A DNA stretch of 30,435 nucleotides from DASWIG01 sp965371445 (GTDB taxonomy: Bacteria > Acidobacteriota > Thermoanaerobaculia > Multivoradales > J023): positions 1-30,435 of the forward strand of contig CBDUYN010000128.1 in the NCBI GenBank assembly GCA_965371445.1. The letters are read 5' to 3'. The notes beneath the pieces were generated by a model, which ran no database searches, was not told the DNA's origin, and saw only the letters and a program-made list of their open reading frames with translations. This document shows, in pieces, positions 15,949 through 24,711 of this stretch (position 1 is its first letter; each line of letters starts with the position of its first letter). Both the position numbers and the translations under genes were made by a program.

Positions 15949-16855
15949 CGTCTCCCCCGTCGTCCCCAAAATGATTCCCCGCCAACGCCTCCCAGCCCGG
16001 CGCCTCGGTGTGCAGCTCCTCGATCAGCGCCCCGGCCTGCTCGATCGCCCGAATCACCTTCAAACGCCTCTCCGGCGGTGCCTTGAACGCATAGCTCGTC
16101 TCGACGATCGTGGCGTCGAAGGCACCGGCCTCCCCCGCCGCGGCGAGGATGTCGTCGTCGAGTCGGTCCAGGACGACACGCACGCGCGTCGCGCCGAGCA
16201 CCCGGTCGCGAAACGCGCCGACCTCCTCGACCTTGACGAGGCGTCCGCCGGCCATCACGCCCACACGGTCGGCCAGGTGCAGCGCCTCGTGGAGGATGTG
16301 CGAGGTGAAAAGCACGGTCACGCCGTCGGCGTTTTTCTGGCGCAGCCACTCGTGGAAGCGCTCCGTGCCGGCGGGATCGAGGTTGAGCGTCGGCTCGTCG
16401 AGGAGCAGGAGGTCGACGTCCCGCAGATAGGTGATGGCAAGCCCGAGGCGCTGCATCATGCCCCCGGAATATTCGCCCGTCGCCCGGTCCGCGTCGGCCG
16501 CCAGGCCGAGCTCCTCGAGGACGGCCTCGACGCGGTCCGGCTCGGCGCCGCCGAGTCCGGCGTAGAGCTCGAGCACCTCGCGGCCCGTCAGCAACCCCGG
16601 CAGGGTCAGACGCTGTGGCAGGTAGGCGAGCCGCCTCCGGACGGCGAGACCGTCGGTCACGACGTCCAGGCCGTCGACGAGGACGCGTCCCGAGCTCGGA
16701 ACGTGCAGACCGCAGACGGCGCGCAGGATCGTCGACTTGCCGCTACCGTTCGACCCTAGGAGCACGAAGACCTCCCCGGAGCGGACCTCGAGGTCCGTCG
16801 GACGGACGGCGAGAACTTCCCCGTAGCGTTTCTCGAACTGCTCCAGGCGAATCAT
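15938..16855 (-). CDS. nosF: NosF, ABC transporter ATPase
   Basis: A 305-residue ATP-binding subunit with all motifs intact: Walker A GSNGSGKST (34-42), Q-loop YLPQ (78-81), signature EYSGGMMQ (128-135), Walker B LLLLDEPTLNLD (149-160) and switch histidine in TSHI. It energises NosY, forming the NosDFY maturation complex for nitrous oxide reductase. The C-terminal 85 residues beyond the ATPase core end in an Asp-rich tail. It starts at ATG 16855, ten bases after the nosD stop, and overlaps nosL by 11 bp. Confidence 0.87.
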   Translation of the reverse strand: MIRLEQFEKRYGEVLAVRPTDLEVRSGEVFVLLGSNGSGKSTILRAVCGLHVPSSGRVLVDGLDVVTDGLAVRRRLAYLPQRLTLPGLLTGREVLELYAGLGGAEPDRVEAVLEELGLAADADRATGEYSGGMMQRLGLAITYLRDVDLLLLDEPTLNLDPAGTERFHEWLRQKNADGVTVLFTSHILHEALHLADRVGVMAGGRLVKVEEVGAFRDRVLGATRVRVVLDRLDDDILAAAGEAGAFDATIVETSYAFKAPPERRLKVIRAIEQAGALIEELHTEAPGWEALAGNHFGDDGGDDAD

Positions 16856-16865
16856 GGCGCGTACT

Positions 16866-18233
16866 CTACTTCGGAGCGCGTCGGCGGCCGGTGTAGAGGA
16901 GGAGGACGAGAGGCAGGAGCGAGATCACGAGGTAGGCTCCCGCCGCCGCCGGGCTCGCCGTCCCGGTGCCGCGCGGCACCTGCGACCAGGGGACGCCGGC
17001 GTTCGCCACCGGGCGGAACCGCGGCGCTTCGTCGCGGGCCTGGCCGAGCTCCAGGATGGGAAAAGTCTTCTCCGCCAGCTCCAGGATCTCCGCCGCCGGG
17101 CTCAGCAGGTAGAAACGGGCCTCCGGTGTGTCGTTCTCCAGGACCTGGAAGACGTTCTGGATCGTGTGCGCCACCTCGCCCACGCCGTCGCCGTCGAGGT
17201 CGTAGCCTCGGTAACGGCTCCAGTAGTTGCCGGCGCCCTCCTCGATCCAGGAGACCTCGACCTCGCCGACGTCGAGCAGAAGCTCACTCAGGTTGTCGAT
17301 GAAGTTGTTCGCGGTGATCAGGTTCTCGCCGCCGCCGCCGTTCAACACCAAGGCGAGGTCGTTCGAGACCACGTCGTTGTGGCGGATCACGTTGCCGCGG
17401 CTGTTGTTGAGGAAAATGCCGCGGCTGTTGTCGAGGATCAGGTTCTCCTCGGCCCGGGTGTCCTCCATCGACTGGTAGAGGATGCCGTAGGCGCGGAAGC
17501 CCCGGCAGCGGGCGAAGACGTTGCCGGTGAAATCGATGTCCGAGGAGTACATGAGCGCCGCTCCGGCCACGTTGTCGGTAAAGACGTTCCGCTCGAACGT
17601 GTTGTGGTTCGAATACATGTAGTGCAGCCCGTAGCGCACGTGGTGGACGTGATTGGAGACGATCCGGGTCTTGTGGGCGAAGGAGAAATAGATGCCGTCA
17701 CGGACGTTCGAGACCTCGTTCCCCTCGATGCGGTTCTCAACGCTGTTCCAGAGGTGGATGCCGTTGCCGCGGTCCTCCTGGATCAAGTCGCGGCGTCCCT
17801 CGATCCGGTTGCCGACGATCACCGCGCGATTCGCGCCCTTGACGTAGACGCCGTGCAGCGGCTCGTCGATCGTGTTGCCACGGACGACGACGTCGTCGGC
17901 CTCGACGAGGACGACGGCCATGTCGTCGACGAGGCTCGTCCCGGCCTCGCTCAAGTGGAGGCCCTCGATCACCGTCCCCGGTGCCAGGACGTGGATGACG
18001 ACGCCCTCGTAACCGCCGCGAATCACGGCACCGTCATCGCCGGTCAGGCGGACCGGGACGTTGATCGTGACGTTCTCGCGGTACTCGCCCGCGGCGAGGT
18101 GGATTGTGTCGCCGGGGGCGGCGCGGGCGAGGACAGGGGCAATCCTCTCGCCGGCGCGGACTTGATGTAGCTCGGCCGCCGCGCCAGCGGGAAGAAGGAC
18201 GAGGAGCAAGAGGGACGACAAACGACTCAGCAC
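16866..18233 (-). CDS. nosD: NosD, periplasmic beta-helix maturation protein
   Basis: A 455-residue protein with a Sec signal (residues 1-20, cleaved near AGAAA). It continues as a long right-handed beta-helix of parallel-beta (CASH/NosD) repeats such as GNTIDEPLHGVYVKGANRA, GNRIEGRRDL and NSRGIFLNNSRGNVIRHND. It ends with one transmembrane helix (YLVISLLPLVLLLY) and a basic tail. NosD binds NosFY and acts on sulfur or copper supply for the CuZ site of NosZ. Start GTG 18233 precedes the signal peptide. Candidate -10 and -35 elements lie so close upstream that the mRNA could be nearly leaderless. A divergent histidine kinase gene follows on the other strand. Confidence 0.88.
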   Translation of the reverse strand: MLSRLSSLLLLVLLPAGAAAELHQVRAGERIAPVLARAAPGDTIHLAAGEYRENVTINVPVRLTGDDGAVIRGGYEGVVIHVLAPGTVIEGLHLSEAGTSLVDDMAVVLVEADDVVVRGNTIDEPLHGVYVKGANRAVIVGNRIEGRRDLIQEDRGNGIHLWNSVENRIEGNEVSNVRDGIYFSFAHKTRIVSNHVHHVRYGLHYMYSNHNTFERNVFTDNVAGAALMYSSDIDFTGNVFARCRGFRAYGILYQSMEDTRAEENLILDNSRGIFLNNSRGNVIRHNDVVSNDLALVLNGGGGENLITANNFIDNLSELLLDVGEVEVSWIEEGAGNYWSRYRGYDLDGDGVGEVAHTIQNVFQVLENDTPEARFYLLSPAAEILELAEKTFPILELGQARDEAPRFRPVANAGVPWSQVPRGTGTASPAAAGAYLVISLLPLVLLLYTGRRRAPK

Positions 18234-18239
18234 GGGCTC

Positions 18240-18268
18240 ATCTTACCCTGAACCGGCGGTCAGTCCAA
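18240..18268 (-). promoter_or_regulatory. Candidate nosD promoter
   Basis: On the minus strand, TTGGAC (18268-18263) and TAAGAT (18245-18240) have a 17-bp spacing. The -10 ends only six bases before the GTG start, implying a very short or absent 5' leader. Moderate match only. Confidence 0.4.
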
Positions 18269-18292
18269 GAATCGGTGCTCGAGACGGCGAGT

Positions 18293-18321
18293 TTGAGGCC
18301 CTTCCTCGGCCGTGCTAGAGT
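18293..18321 (+). promoter_or_regulatory. Candidate histidine kinase promoter
   Basis: TTGAGG (18293-18298) and TAGAGT (18316-18321) are separated by 17 bp, 27 bp before the kinase ATG. Each hexamer matches four of six sigma-70 consensus positions. Confidence 0.45.
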
Positions 18322-18348
18322 CCCCGCACGGCGTACGGCAGCTGAGGA

Positions 18349-20241
18349 ATGCCTGCCCAGGAACCGAAGAGCGCACCCCCCATGAGATGGATCGTTTCAG
18401 ACCACGCCGCCGTCCTCGCCTCCTGGCGGGCGACTCTCCGGCAAGACCGCTGGGTGCAACTCGTGCTCGCCATCTTCCTCGTCAACGCCGGCTACAGCGC
18501 CCTGCCGTCGGCTGTCGACGTGTCCTACTACATCACCATCGCCTCGTTGTCGATCGCCGTCGTGGCCCTACGGCTCGGTCATTCACGTATCACCGACCGC
18601 AACGAGCGCTTGTTCTGGAACGACCTTACGATCGCCTACGTCTCGTGGCTGCTGGCGGAGCTGCTGTTAATAGCATTCGCGGATTACGGCCAACCCCATC
18701 CGTCGATGGCTCTCAGTCTGGCCGCGGACGTCGGCTACGGGCTTTACTACATCGCCTGCGCCTTCGCGCTGGATCGACAGCCTCATCGCGGCGAGCATTG
18801 GGATCCGACCGGTCTCCAACGTTTGCTGGGATGGCCCGTGGTGGTGATTTTCGTATTTTGTGCTTTTCTTTACCTCAATCTAATTCCAGCGGCAAAGAAT
18901 CCGGAGCTCTACACGAGTTTCGTGCCGGCCACGTATCTCTACCTGGTTCTCGACGTCCTTCTCGCCGGTAGACTCGTCTATCTCTTGCGGGCTGCCACCG
19001 CTTCACCGCGCTGGAAGTCGCTCTACTCGCTTCTCCTCTTCACCTTCCTCATTTCAATCCTCAACGACTGCCAGGGATTGGTCTGGTTCGGGAGTGCCGA
19101 GAGCGCATGGGGTGTTCCGGCGTTGTGGAACCTCATGATCGTGGCCTTCGTCGGTGCGGTTCGGCTCCGCAATTTTCCTTTTCCCGAGCCAAGGGAAGGC
19201 ACCCGGGCTGCGACAGTGGACCGCCTTCAAACCGTCGAGCCGCGTTGGCGCACGCTCTTCCTCGCCCTGGTTTTACCCTTCGGTCACTTCTTGGGCTACG
19301 GTTCCGGTGTCCTTGACGAAGCCAGCGAACAGGCCAGGAGCGTGGTCGTCGCCGCCTGGCTGATGCTGATCGGAACGTTCGCGTTCCTCCAGTACCGGCT
19401 CCTGGAGCACCACAGGCTCAGGCTCCAGTCGGATCACAACTCGTTAAGTGACGAGCTTGCCTGGCGCAAGAAGACGCAAGAGGAGAAAGAACGCCTCCTT
19501 GCCGAGATCGAAGCCAAGAACGCCGAGCTGGCGCGATTTACCTACACCGTGTCCCATGATCTCAAAGGACCCCTGGTTACGATTCAGGGATTCCTGGGCT
19601 TTCTGGAAAAGGACGTCGCCGCCGATAGCCGCGACCGAATCGACAAAGACATCGAGCGTATTCGTAGCGCAGCCGGCAAGATGGGGGAGCTGTTGAACGA
19701 GCTCCTGGAGCTTTCCCGGATCGGCCGTCTCGACAGCAAGAAGGAGGAGGTTTCACTCTACGAGGTAACCCAGGAGGCGGTGGACTTGCTCGCCGGGCCG
19801 ATCACCGCACGAGGTGTCGAGGTAATCATCTCTCCTGACCTGCCCGTCGTGGTGGGCGACCGTCCCAGGCTCTTGGCGGTCTTCCAGAACCTGATCGACA
19901 ACGCCGTCAAGTTCATGGGCACCGAGAGCAAGCCACGGGTCGAAATCGGAGTCGCCGGGCCAGAGGACCGACCTCGTGATGACGGACTGGTCTGCTACGT
20001 TCGCGACAACGGTGCAGGAATCGATCCTCGCTATCAGGAGAAGATCTTCGGTCTCTTCGAGCAGTTGGATCAGACCGTTGGTGGCTCTGGCGCCGGTTTG
20101 ACCATTGTCGAACGGGTCGTCAGAAACCACCAAGGCCGGATCTGGGTCGAGTCCGAAGGCGACGGGAAAGGCTCTGTCTTCTTCTTCACCCTTGAGAGGC
20201 CCGGCGAAGAAGCCACGATTTCAAACCCGAGGCCGGCATGA
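18349..20241 (+). CDS. Membrane sensor histidine kinase
   Basis: A 630-residue protein. The N-terminal half is a membrane sensor with about ten hydrophobic segments (from LVLAIFLVNAGYSAL near residue 38 to VVVAAWLMLIGTFAFLQYRL near residue 350). A coiled coil follows (WRKKTQEEKERLLAEIEAKN), then the kinase core: H-box FTYTVSHDLKGPL with His403, N-box LIDNAVKF with Asn518, G1 YVRDNGAGID, F-box FGLFEQLD and a G2 box GGSGAGLTIV. ATG 18349 was chosen; GAGGA directly precedes it. ATG 18382 is an alternative. It is the only gene on the plus strand within the nos cluster and has no response regulator beside it. Sensing of redox state or quinone is a guess from context. Confidence 0.85.
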   Translation: MPAQEPKSAPPMRWIVSDHAAVLASWRATLRQDRWVQLVLAIFLVNAGYSALPSAVDVSYYITIASLSIAVVALRLGHSRITDRNERLFWNDLTIAYVSWLLAELLLIAFADYGQPHPSMALSLAADVGYGLYYIACAFALDRQPHRGEHWDPTGLQRLLGWPVVVIFVFCAFLYLNLIPAAKNPELYTSFVPATYLYLVLDVLLAGRLVYLLRAATASPRWKSLYSLLLFTFLISILNDCQGLVWFGSAESAWGVPALWNLMIVAFVGAVRLRNFPFPEPREGTRAATVDRLQTVEPRWRTLFLALVLPFGHFLGYGSGVLDEASEQARSVVVAAWLMLIGTFAFLQYRLLEHHRLRLQSDHNSLSDELAWRKKTQEEKERLLAEIEAKNAELARFTYTVSHDLKGPLVTIQGFLGFLEKDVAADSRDRIDKDIERIRSAAGKMGELLNELLELSRIGRLDSKKEEVSLYEVTQEAVDLLAGPITARGVEVIISPDLPVVVGDRPRLLAVFQNLIDNAVKFMGTESKPRVEIGVAGPEDRPRDDGLVCYVRDNGAGIDPRYQEKIFGLFEQLDQTVGGSGAGLTIVERVVRNHQGRIWVESEGDGKGSVFFFTLERPGEEATISNPRPA

Positions 20242-20247
20242 ACACCG

Positions 20248-20273
20248 CCCTTCGGGCTCCGGAGCCCGAAGGG
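20248..20273. terminator. 26-bp perfect palindrome between convergent genes
   Basis: CCCTTCGGGCTCC (20248-20260) is followed immediately by its exact reverse complement (20261-20273). It lies 6 bp after the kinase stop and 28 bp beyond the end of the minus-strand lipoprotein gene, so it can serve both directions. No T-tract is present. A further palindrome, TAGCTATAGCTA (20293-20304), overlaps the lipoprotein stop codon. Confidence 0.6.
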
Positions 20274-20301
20274 GTGGCCGTCAGCTCTCTCCTAGCTATA
20301 G

Positions 20302-20802
20302 CTAGAGCTCCGACTCGATCATCGACTTGGTCCGCACGCCGGCGACGCCGGTCTTTACCAGGAGCTGCCAGACCTCCTCCATGTCGAGGAAGAGCTGCTT
20401 GTCGAGCGTCCCCGCGCCGCGCCGCTTCTTGCAGTCCTCGTAGAGCGTCAAGGCGGCAGTCAGCTGGACCTGGGTGTCCGCCCACTCCTCGTTCAAGGTG
20501 TCGCTGAACTTCTCGCCATGTTGCTCGAAGCCTGCCGTGATGTAGGCCGCCACCGGGTTGACGACGTTTAAGACCTCGATGATCTCGCGGTCCTTGTTGT
20601 TGAGCCTACTCGCCCAGTCCTCCTCGGAGGCCGGTTCCTTGTACTCGGGCAGGGCCAACGCCTCGGGGGCCTCGAACTCCACCTTGGCCGCCGGTGCGGC
20701 CGCTTCCTCGGCGCCGCCGGCCGCCGCATACTCCTCACCGCCGGGGCCGGCGCAACTTACGACGAGCGCCAGCGCCGCAATCCAAACCAGTGCTTGTTTC
20801 AT
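20302..20802 (-). CDS. Unknown lipoprotein of the nos cluster
   Basis: A 166-residue protein starting at ATG 20802 with AGGAG about seven bases upstream. Its signal ends in the lipobox VVSC (Cys17), then an Ala/Gly/Glu-rich linker to about residue 45. The remainder is mostly helical and charged (DREIIEVLNVVNPVAAYITA, LDMEEVWQLLVKTGVAGV). No heme (CxxCH) or obvious metal motif is seen. It follows the membrane protein by 16 bp and is the last gene of the nosZ transcript, so a role in N2O reductase electron supply or assembly is likely, but this is inferred from context only. Confidence 0.7.
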   Translation of the reverse strand: MKQALVWIAALALVVSCAGPGGEEYAAAGGAEEAAAPAAKVEFEAPEALALPEYKEPASEEDWASRLNNKDREIIEVLNVVNPVAAYITAGFEQHGEKFSDTLNEEWADTQVQLTAALTLYEDCKKRRGAGTLDKQLFLDMEEVWQLLVKTGVAGVRTKSMIESEL

Positions 20803-20818
20803 GGGTTTCTCCTGCGAA

Positions 20819-21460
20819 TCAGTTGTTCTCTTCCATGGGTTCAACGCCGGCCGCCCGCCACGACAGGTACATGGCCACCAGGAGAAGCAGGCCGAAAGCG
20901 GCCATGATGTAGGACCCGGCGGCGGGATAGGACCAGACGTGGAACTGTCCGACCAGCTCGTAGCCGAAAACCGGCGGCATGAAGGGGTCGACCTTGACCG
21001 CCGCCGCGGAATCGAGCTCTCGCCCGTAAAAGTTCATCTTGTACCAGAAGGACCAGAGGGAAAAGAGCCCGAAATACGTCGAGATCACGAAGATGTCGAC
21101 CAGAGAGCCCAGCGTCCCGATGACCGCTGCCCGGAGCGTCAAGAGCATGAGGCCGCCGACGATGAGCGGAATCCACTTCAGCTCGTTGAAGTCCTCCGGG
21201 ACGAGCTCTTGCATCCCGATGTAGTGGTTCAGGACGTTGATCTCGGTCAGGTCGTTGCCGTCGTCCCCTCCGACCAGCGCGTGGCTGTAGATGTAGAGGT
21301 CGAGGCCTTCGGGGTACTGCTGCGCCACGAAGGTCATGTGCCACAGCGGGGCCAGAAAGGAGAGCGGCAGGATCAATGCCGCCACGACGGTCACCACGCG
21401 GCTTTTTAGCGAGAGGGGCAGTACGAGCTTCCTCGTGACGCCGTAGATGTAGTCCTTCAT
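20819..21460 (-). CDS. Conserved membrane protein of the nos cluster, possibly NosB-like
   Basis: A 213-residue protein with about four transmembrane segments (VVTVVAALILPLSFLAPLW, IPLIVGGLMLLTL, IGTLGSLVDIFVISTYFG, YIMAAFGLLLLVAMYLSW). Between the first two lies a non-membrane loop with YPEGLDLYIYSHALVGG and EINVLNHYIGMQELVPEDF. The His, Tyr and Asp/Glu residues there are conspicuous and could bind metal. Directly downstream of nosZ in clade II nos clusters a membrane protein called NosB is common. Position and topology fit, but sequence identity to NosB is not shown here. It starts at ATG 21460, 66 bp after the nosZ stop, with a GC-rich hairpin between. Confidence 0.7.
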   Translation of the reverse strand: MKDYIYGVTRKLVLPLSLKSRVVTVVAALILPLSFLAPLWHMTFVAQQYPEGLDLYIYSHALVGGDDGNDLTEINVLNHYIGMQELVPEDFNELKWIPLIVGGLMLLTLRAAVIGTLGSLVDIFVISTYFGLFSLWSFWYKMNFYGRELDSAAAVKVDPFMPPVFGYELVGQFHVWSYPAAGSYIMAAFGLLLLVAMYLSWRAAGVEPMEENN

Positions 21461-21490
21461 CGTACCCTTTCGATCGATGTTTCAACCGGT

Positions 21491-21508
21491 GGCCGGCCCA
21501 ACCCGGCC
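21491..21508. terminator. GC hairpin after nosZ
   Basis: GGCCGG (21491-21496) and CCGGCC (21503-21508) around CCCAAC lie 19 bp beyond the nosZ stop. No T-tract follows. It may partly terminate or stabilise the nosZ mRNA and so reduce expression of the two following genes. Confidence 0.4.
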
Positions 21509-21526
21509 GGCCGCCGGGAGGGTTCG

Positions 21527-23431
21527 CTACTTGACCAGGAAGTAGCCCTGCATCTCCTGGTGGAGCGCGCTACAGAAGTTGGTGCAGTAAAAAGCGAAGA
21601 TACCCGACTTCTCCGCCTTGAACGTCACCGACTTGGTCTCGCCCGGGTCGATCACCAGGTTGATGTTGTAGTCGTTGATGGCGAAGCCGTGGAGCTCGTC
21701 ACGGGTCTGCTCGATGTTGGTGACGTGGATCTTGACCGTGTCGCCCCTGTTGACCCGGATGACGTCGGGCGCGAAGTAGGAGCGCACCGCGAGCATCCAG
21801 ACCTCGACCGTGCTGCCGTTGCGCTCGACTCTCGCCTCCTCAGCGCTCCAGATGGCATTGTCGTTCTTGGGCCAAGTGTCGTCGTCTTTCTTGTAAACCT
21901 CGACGGGGTTGATTTTTTCGGCCTTGATGCTCACCGCGTAGTGCGGCTCCGGCTCGGTGAAAGCGTCGTAGAGCAGCTTCATCTTCTCGCCGCTGATGTC
22001 GATCAGCTGCGCCGACTCGGGAATCGACGGGCCGACCGAGAGGTGGCGCCCCTTCGACAGCTTGTTCAAGGCGACGAGGTAGTTGCCGTCGGGCGACATC
22101 GAGTCGCCCTCGGCCGTCATCAGGTGGCCGATGTTGTAGGACACCGGGATCTTGTCGACGACGTACTGCTCCATGTTGCCCGGATCGTCGTAGGGCGGCA
22201 GCTTCCACTTGGCGACCGCGCTCTCGACGAAAAGCGACGTGTAGGCGTAGCCCTTGCCGTCGAACTGGGTGTGGAGCGGTCCGAGCCCGACCGGCACCTC
22301 GGCCTCGCGCACCGACTGGTAGGTCAGCACCGGGATACCGTCGATCGTGTCGCTGAAGTCCTTGTCGGCGATCGCTTTCTTGATCTTCTCGATGTCGAAG
22401 ACCGTGGTGGTCGGCGACAGCTTGCCGGAGCCGACAATCCAGCGGCCCGAGGGCGCCACGTCGACGCCGTGTGGCGATTTGGCGAGCGGGATGTACCAGG
22501 CGATGTCCGAGACCTTGTCGGGATAGAGCATCGGCGCGCCACCGATCTCCTCGGCCTGGCCGGCGGCCACCGCGGCGGAAGCGGCGCGGTGGTCGACCAT
22601 CAGGATGTAGTCCTTGTCGCGCTGCGAGGCCGTGACCTCGAGCTTGCCGCCCTCGATGAACTCGCGCTCCGAGTTGTAGCAGGTCCAGAAGAGGTAGCCG
22701 TCCGAGGGACCCTTGCCGGCGTCGCCCAGGTCATAGTCGAAAGGTGGCACCAGGATCTCGAAGTCGAGGCTCATATGGCCCGAATCCGGGTCGATCTTGA
22801 TCCCGGCGACGACGCCCTTGTACTTCTCGGCGTATTCCGTCACGTCGGCGTAGGTCCCCCCGGGGAACGGCACCGACATGCGGGTCGCCATGGTGACGAG
22901 CTCGCTGTTGGGGGTGACGAACGACGACCCGTGGTTGGCCGAGATGTGCGGGACTTTGAAGATCTGCTTGGTCTTGAAGTCGCGCAGGTCGATGCGGGCC
23001 ATGCGGCCGTTGGCGTTGTCGTTGATAAAAAGCCAACGTCCGTCGTACTCGCCGTCGGTCTCGGAGAAGCCCGGGTGGTGGGAATCGCCCCAGGTGTAGC
23101 CACCGAGCATCGACCTGGTCTCGTCGTCGAAGCCGTAGCCGGTGCCCGGATAGGGGGTGAAGACCGGAATCGTCGAGATGTGGCGCATCGACGGCATGCC
23201 GGCGACGAAGACCTGGCCGCTGTGACCGCCCGAGTAGAAAAGGTAGTACTCGTCGAGGTCACCCGGAGCGACGTAGGTCGCCAGCGCCGCCGAGGTCTGA
23301 TCGGAGCCGCCGGCACCGCGTGCCGCGCCGCGCTGCCGCGGTTTCGGGCCGCAATTGGCCACCAGCGCCACCAGCACCACGAGGGCGACGACGGCGACGA
23401 TCGGCCAGAGAGATTTGTGTATCGGTTTCAT
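21527..23431 (-). CDS. nosZ: Nitrous-oxide reductase NosZ (clade II, Sec-exported)
   Basis: A 634-residue periplasmic copper enzyme that reduces N2O to N2. The N-terminus (KSLWPIVAVVALVVLVALVA) is a Sec-type signal or anchor without a twin-arginine motif, which marks the clade II group. All seven CuZ histidines are present: H118 and H119 (DSHHPG), H167 (SANHG), H321 (SPHG), H387 (PLHT), H436 (IGHL), H497 (EPHYA). The C-terminal CuA site is complete: H581, C616-x3-C620, H624 and M627 (CTNFCSALHQEM). Start ATG 23431 has AAGGAG nine bases upstream. The gene lies 53 bp after the pentaheme cytochrome gene and is probably co-transcribed with it. Cys27 (VANC) could be lipidated, but the residue before it is atypical. 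Confidence 0.95.
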   Translation of the reverse strand: MKPIHKSLWPIVAVVALVVLVALVANCGPKPRQRGAARGAGGSDQTSAALATYVAPGDLDEYYLFYSGGHSGQVFVAGMPSMRHISTIPVFTPYPGTGYGFDDETRSMLGGYTWGDSHHPGFSETDGEYDGRWLFINDNANGRMARIDLRDFKTKQIFKVPHISANHGSSFVTPNSELVTMATRMSVPFPGGTYADVTEYAEKYKGVVAGIKIDPDSGHMSLDFEILVPPFDYDLGDAGKGPSDGYLFWTCYNSEREFIEGGKLEVTASQRDKDYILMVDHRAASAAVAAGQAEEIGGAPMLYPDKVSDIAWYIPLAKSPHGVDVAPSGRWIVGSGKLSPTTTVFDIEKIKKAIADKDFSDTIDGIPVLTYQSVREAEVPVGLGPLHTQFDGKGYAYTSLFVESAVAKWKLPPYDDPGNMEQYVVDKIPVSYNIGHLMTAEGDSMSPDGNYLVALNKLSKGRHLSVGPSIPESAQLIDISGEKMKLLYDAFTEPEPHYAVSIKAEKINPVEVYKKDDDTWPKNDNAIWSAEEARVERNGSTVEVWMLAVRSYFAPDVIRVNRGDTVKIHVTNIEQTRDELHGFAINDYNINLVIDPGETKSVTFKAEKSGIFAFYCTNFCSALHQEMQGYFLVK

Positions 23432-23484
23432 CAGCTTCCACTCCTTCTTTGATCGTTGGTCGAATCAGGCTCTTGACGGGAGAG

Positions 23485-24690
23485 TCAGTCGCTCTGCCGG
23501 TTCTTGACGATGTCGTAAGCCTTGGTGATCTTGTTGATCACCTCCCACTTCTCCTCGTCGGTCAGGACGATCTGGCTCTCGAGGATGATCTTCATCGTAC
23601 CCGTGGGCTCGAAGATGAACTCCTCGACGGTCTTGCTGAACCGGTTGCGCACGTCCTCGGGCGCCCAGGAGAGGTCCGGTCCCTTGTCGGTCGGCGATTC
23701 GATCTCGAACGCCTCGATCGAATGACAGACGAAACAGCTTTTCTCCACGAAAAAAGCGCCGTCGCCGTCGCGCATGCGCAGGTCGCGTGCCGTCTCCTCC
23801 GGCGTCATCTCGTCGGAGAGCTCGATCCCCGGGAAGTATTTCCGGGGCAGGTCGCGATGGTCGCGCCAGCTCATCACCAGCATCGAGAGCGCCAGGGCGT
23901 CGCGCGTCTGGAAATTCATCTCCGGCATGATCGAGTCCGGCACCACCGTGGTCGGCGACTTGAAGTGCTGGACGTGCCAGTTGAAGACCGACGGCAGGTT
24001 CGTCACCAGGTTCGAAAAGTCGTAGCCGTGGACATTTTTCGAGCCTTCGAAGGTCAGGTCGGGACCGAGACGGCCGCCGTCGCCGTTGATGACGTGGCAG
24101 ATCTTGCACCCCTTGGACCGCACCAGCTCCTTGCCATGGTTCACGTACTCCATCCCCGGTGTCGAGCGCTCGTAGCGGTGGCAATAGTTGCAACCGATCT
24201 CGACCAGGGGCGGCGGACGCACCGCGTCGTACTCCGAGGCCACGGCCTGGCCCAAGAGGGGCTCCTCCCAGTGCTTGCCGTAGCCGTGGGCCTCGATCTC
24301 CGTCAGGGCGAAACCCTGGCCGCCATGACAGATCGTGCAGCCGTACTCCTCGACCGGGTGGTCGTTGAAAAGCTCCAGGTCCGGGTGCGTCTTGTAGGGT
24401 TGCTCCACCTGCTCCAGCCCGCGCCAGAGGGCGCCCTGGTGACAGGTGATGCAGCGGTCGACCCGGTCGAGGTCCTCGACCCAGATCTGCTGGACGCCCC
24501 GTGGTACCTGCGACGGCTCGACTGAGCCGAGGTTTTTCGCCACGACCGCCCGGAACTCCTGCTGGTAGTACTTCCACTCCGGCGCCTCGTCGCGGGCGAC
24601 GGCCGCGACGAGCGTCGCGAAACATGCCGCCGCAAGGAGTAGCAGCACCAGGATCTCTTTCGTCGACACCTCTTGGATCTTCTTTGCCAT
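23485..24690 (-). CDS. Membrane-anchored pentaheme cytochrome c
   Basis: A 401-residue protein with an uncleaved N-terminal helix (residues 12-31) and five heme-binding motifs: CITCH (80-84), CTICH (118-122), CNYCH (167-171), CKICH (195-199) and CFVCH (319-323). The first four are close together and the fifth is in a C-terminal domain preceded by LGPDL and MPEM blocks resembling monoheme cytochrome c domains. It faces the periplasm. Lying 21 bp after cytochrome b and just before nosZ, it is the likely electron carrier from the Rieske/cytochrome b unit to the CuA site of NosZ. Start ATG 24690 has GGGAG upstream. The direct electron-transfer role is inferred from position. Confidence 0.9.
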   Translation of the reverse strand: MAKKIQEVSTKEILVLLLLAAACFATLVAAVARDEAPEWKYYQQEFRAVVAKNLGSVEPSQVPRGVQQIWVEDLDRVDRCITCHQGALWRGLEQVEQPYKTHPDLELFNDHPVEEYGCTICHGGQGFALTEIEAHGYGKHWEEPLLGQAVASEYDAVRPPPLVEIGCNYCHRYERSTPGMEYVNHGKELVRSKGCKICHVINGDGGRLGPDLTFEGSKNVHGYDFSNLVTNLPSVFNWHVQHFKSPTTVVPDSIMPEMNFQTRDALALSMLVMSWRDHRDLPRKYFPGIELSDEMTPEETARDLRMRDGDGAFFVEKSCFVCHSIEAFEIESPTDKGPDLSWAPEDVRNRFSKTVEEFIFEPTGTMKIILESQIVLTDEEKWEVINKITKAYDIVKNRQSD

Positions 24691-24711
24691 CTGTCAACTC
24701 CCGCCGTCCGC

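Noticed and set aside
21560..23452. 630-residue plus-strand open frame opposite nosZ
   Set aside because: NosZ on the other strand has all copper ligands; the antisense frame is a GC-codon mirror.
23440..23462. FNR/DNR-type box (TTTGATCGTTGGTCGAA) upstream of nosZ
   Set aside because: Only the TTGAT half matches; the second half deviates from ATCAA, and the gene is probably co-transcribed with the cytochrome gene.
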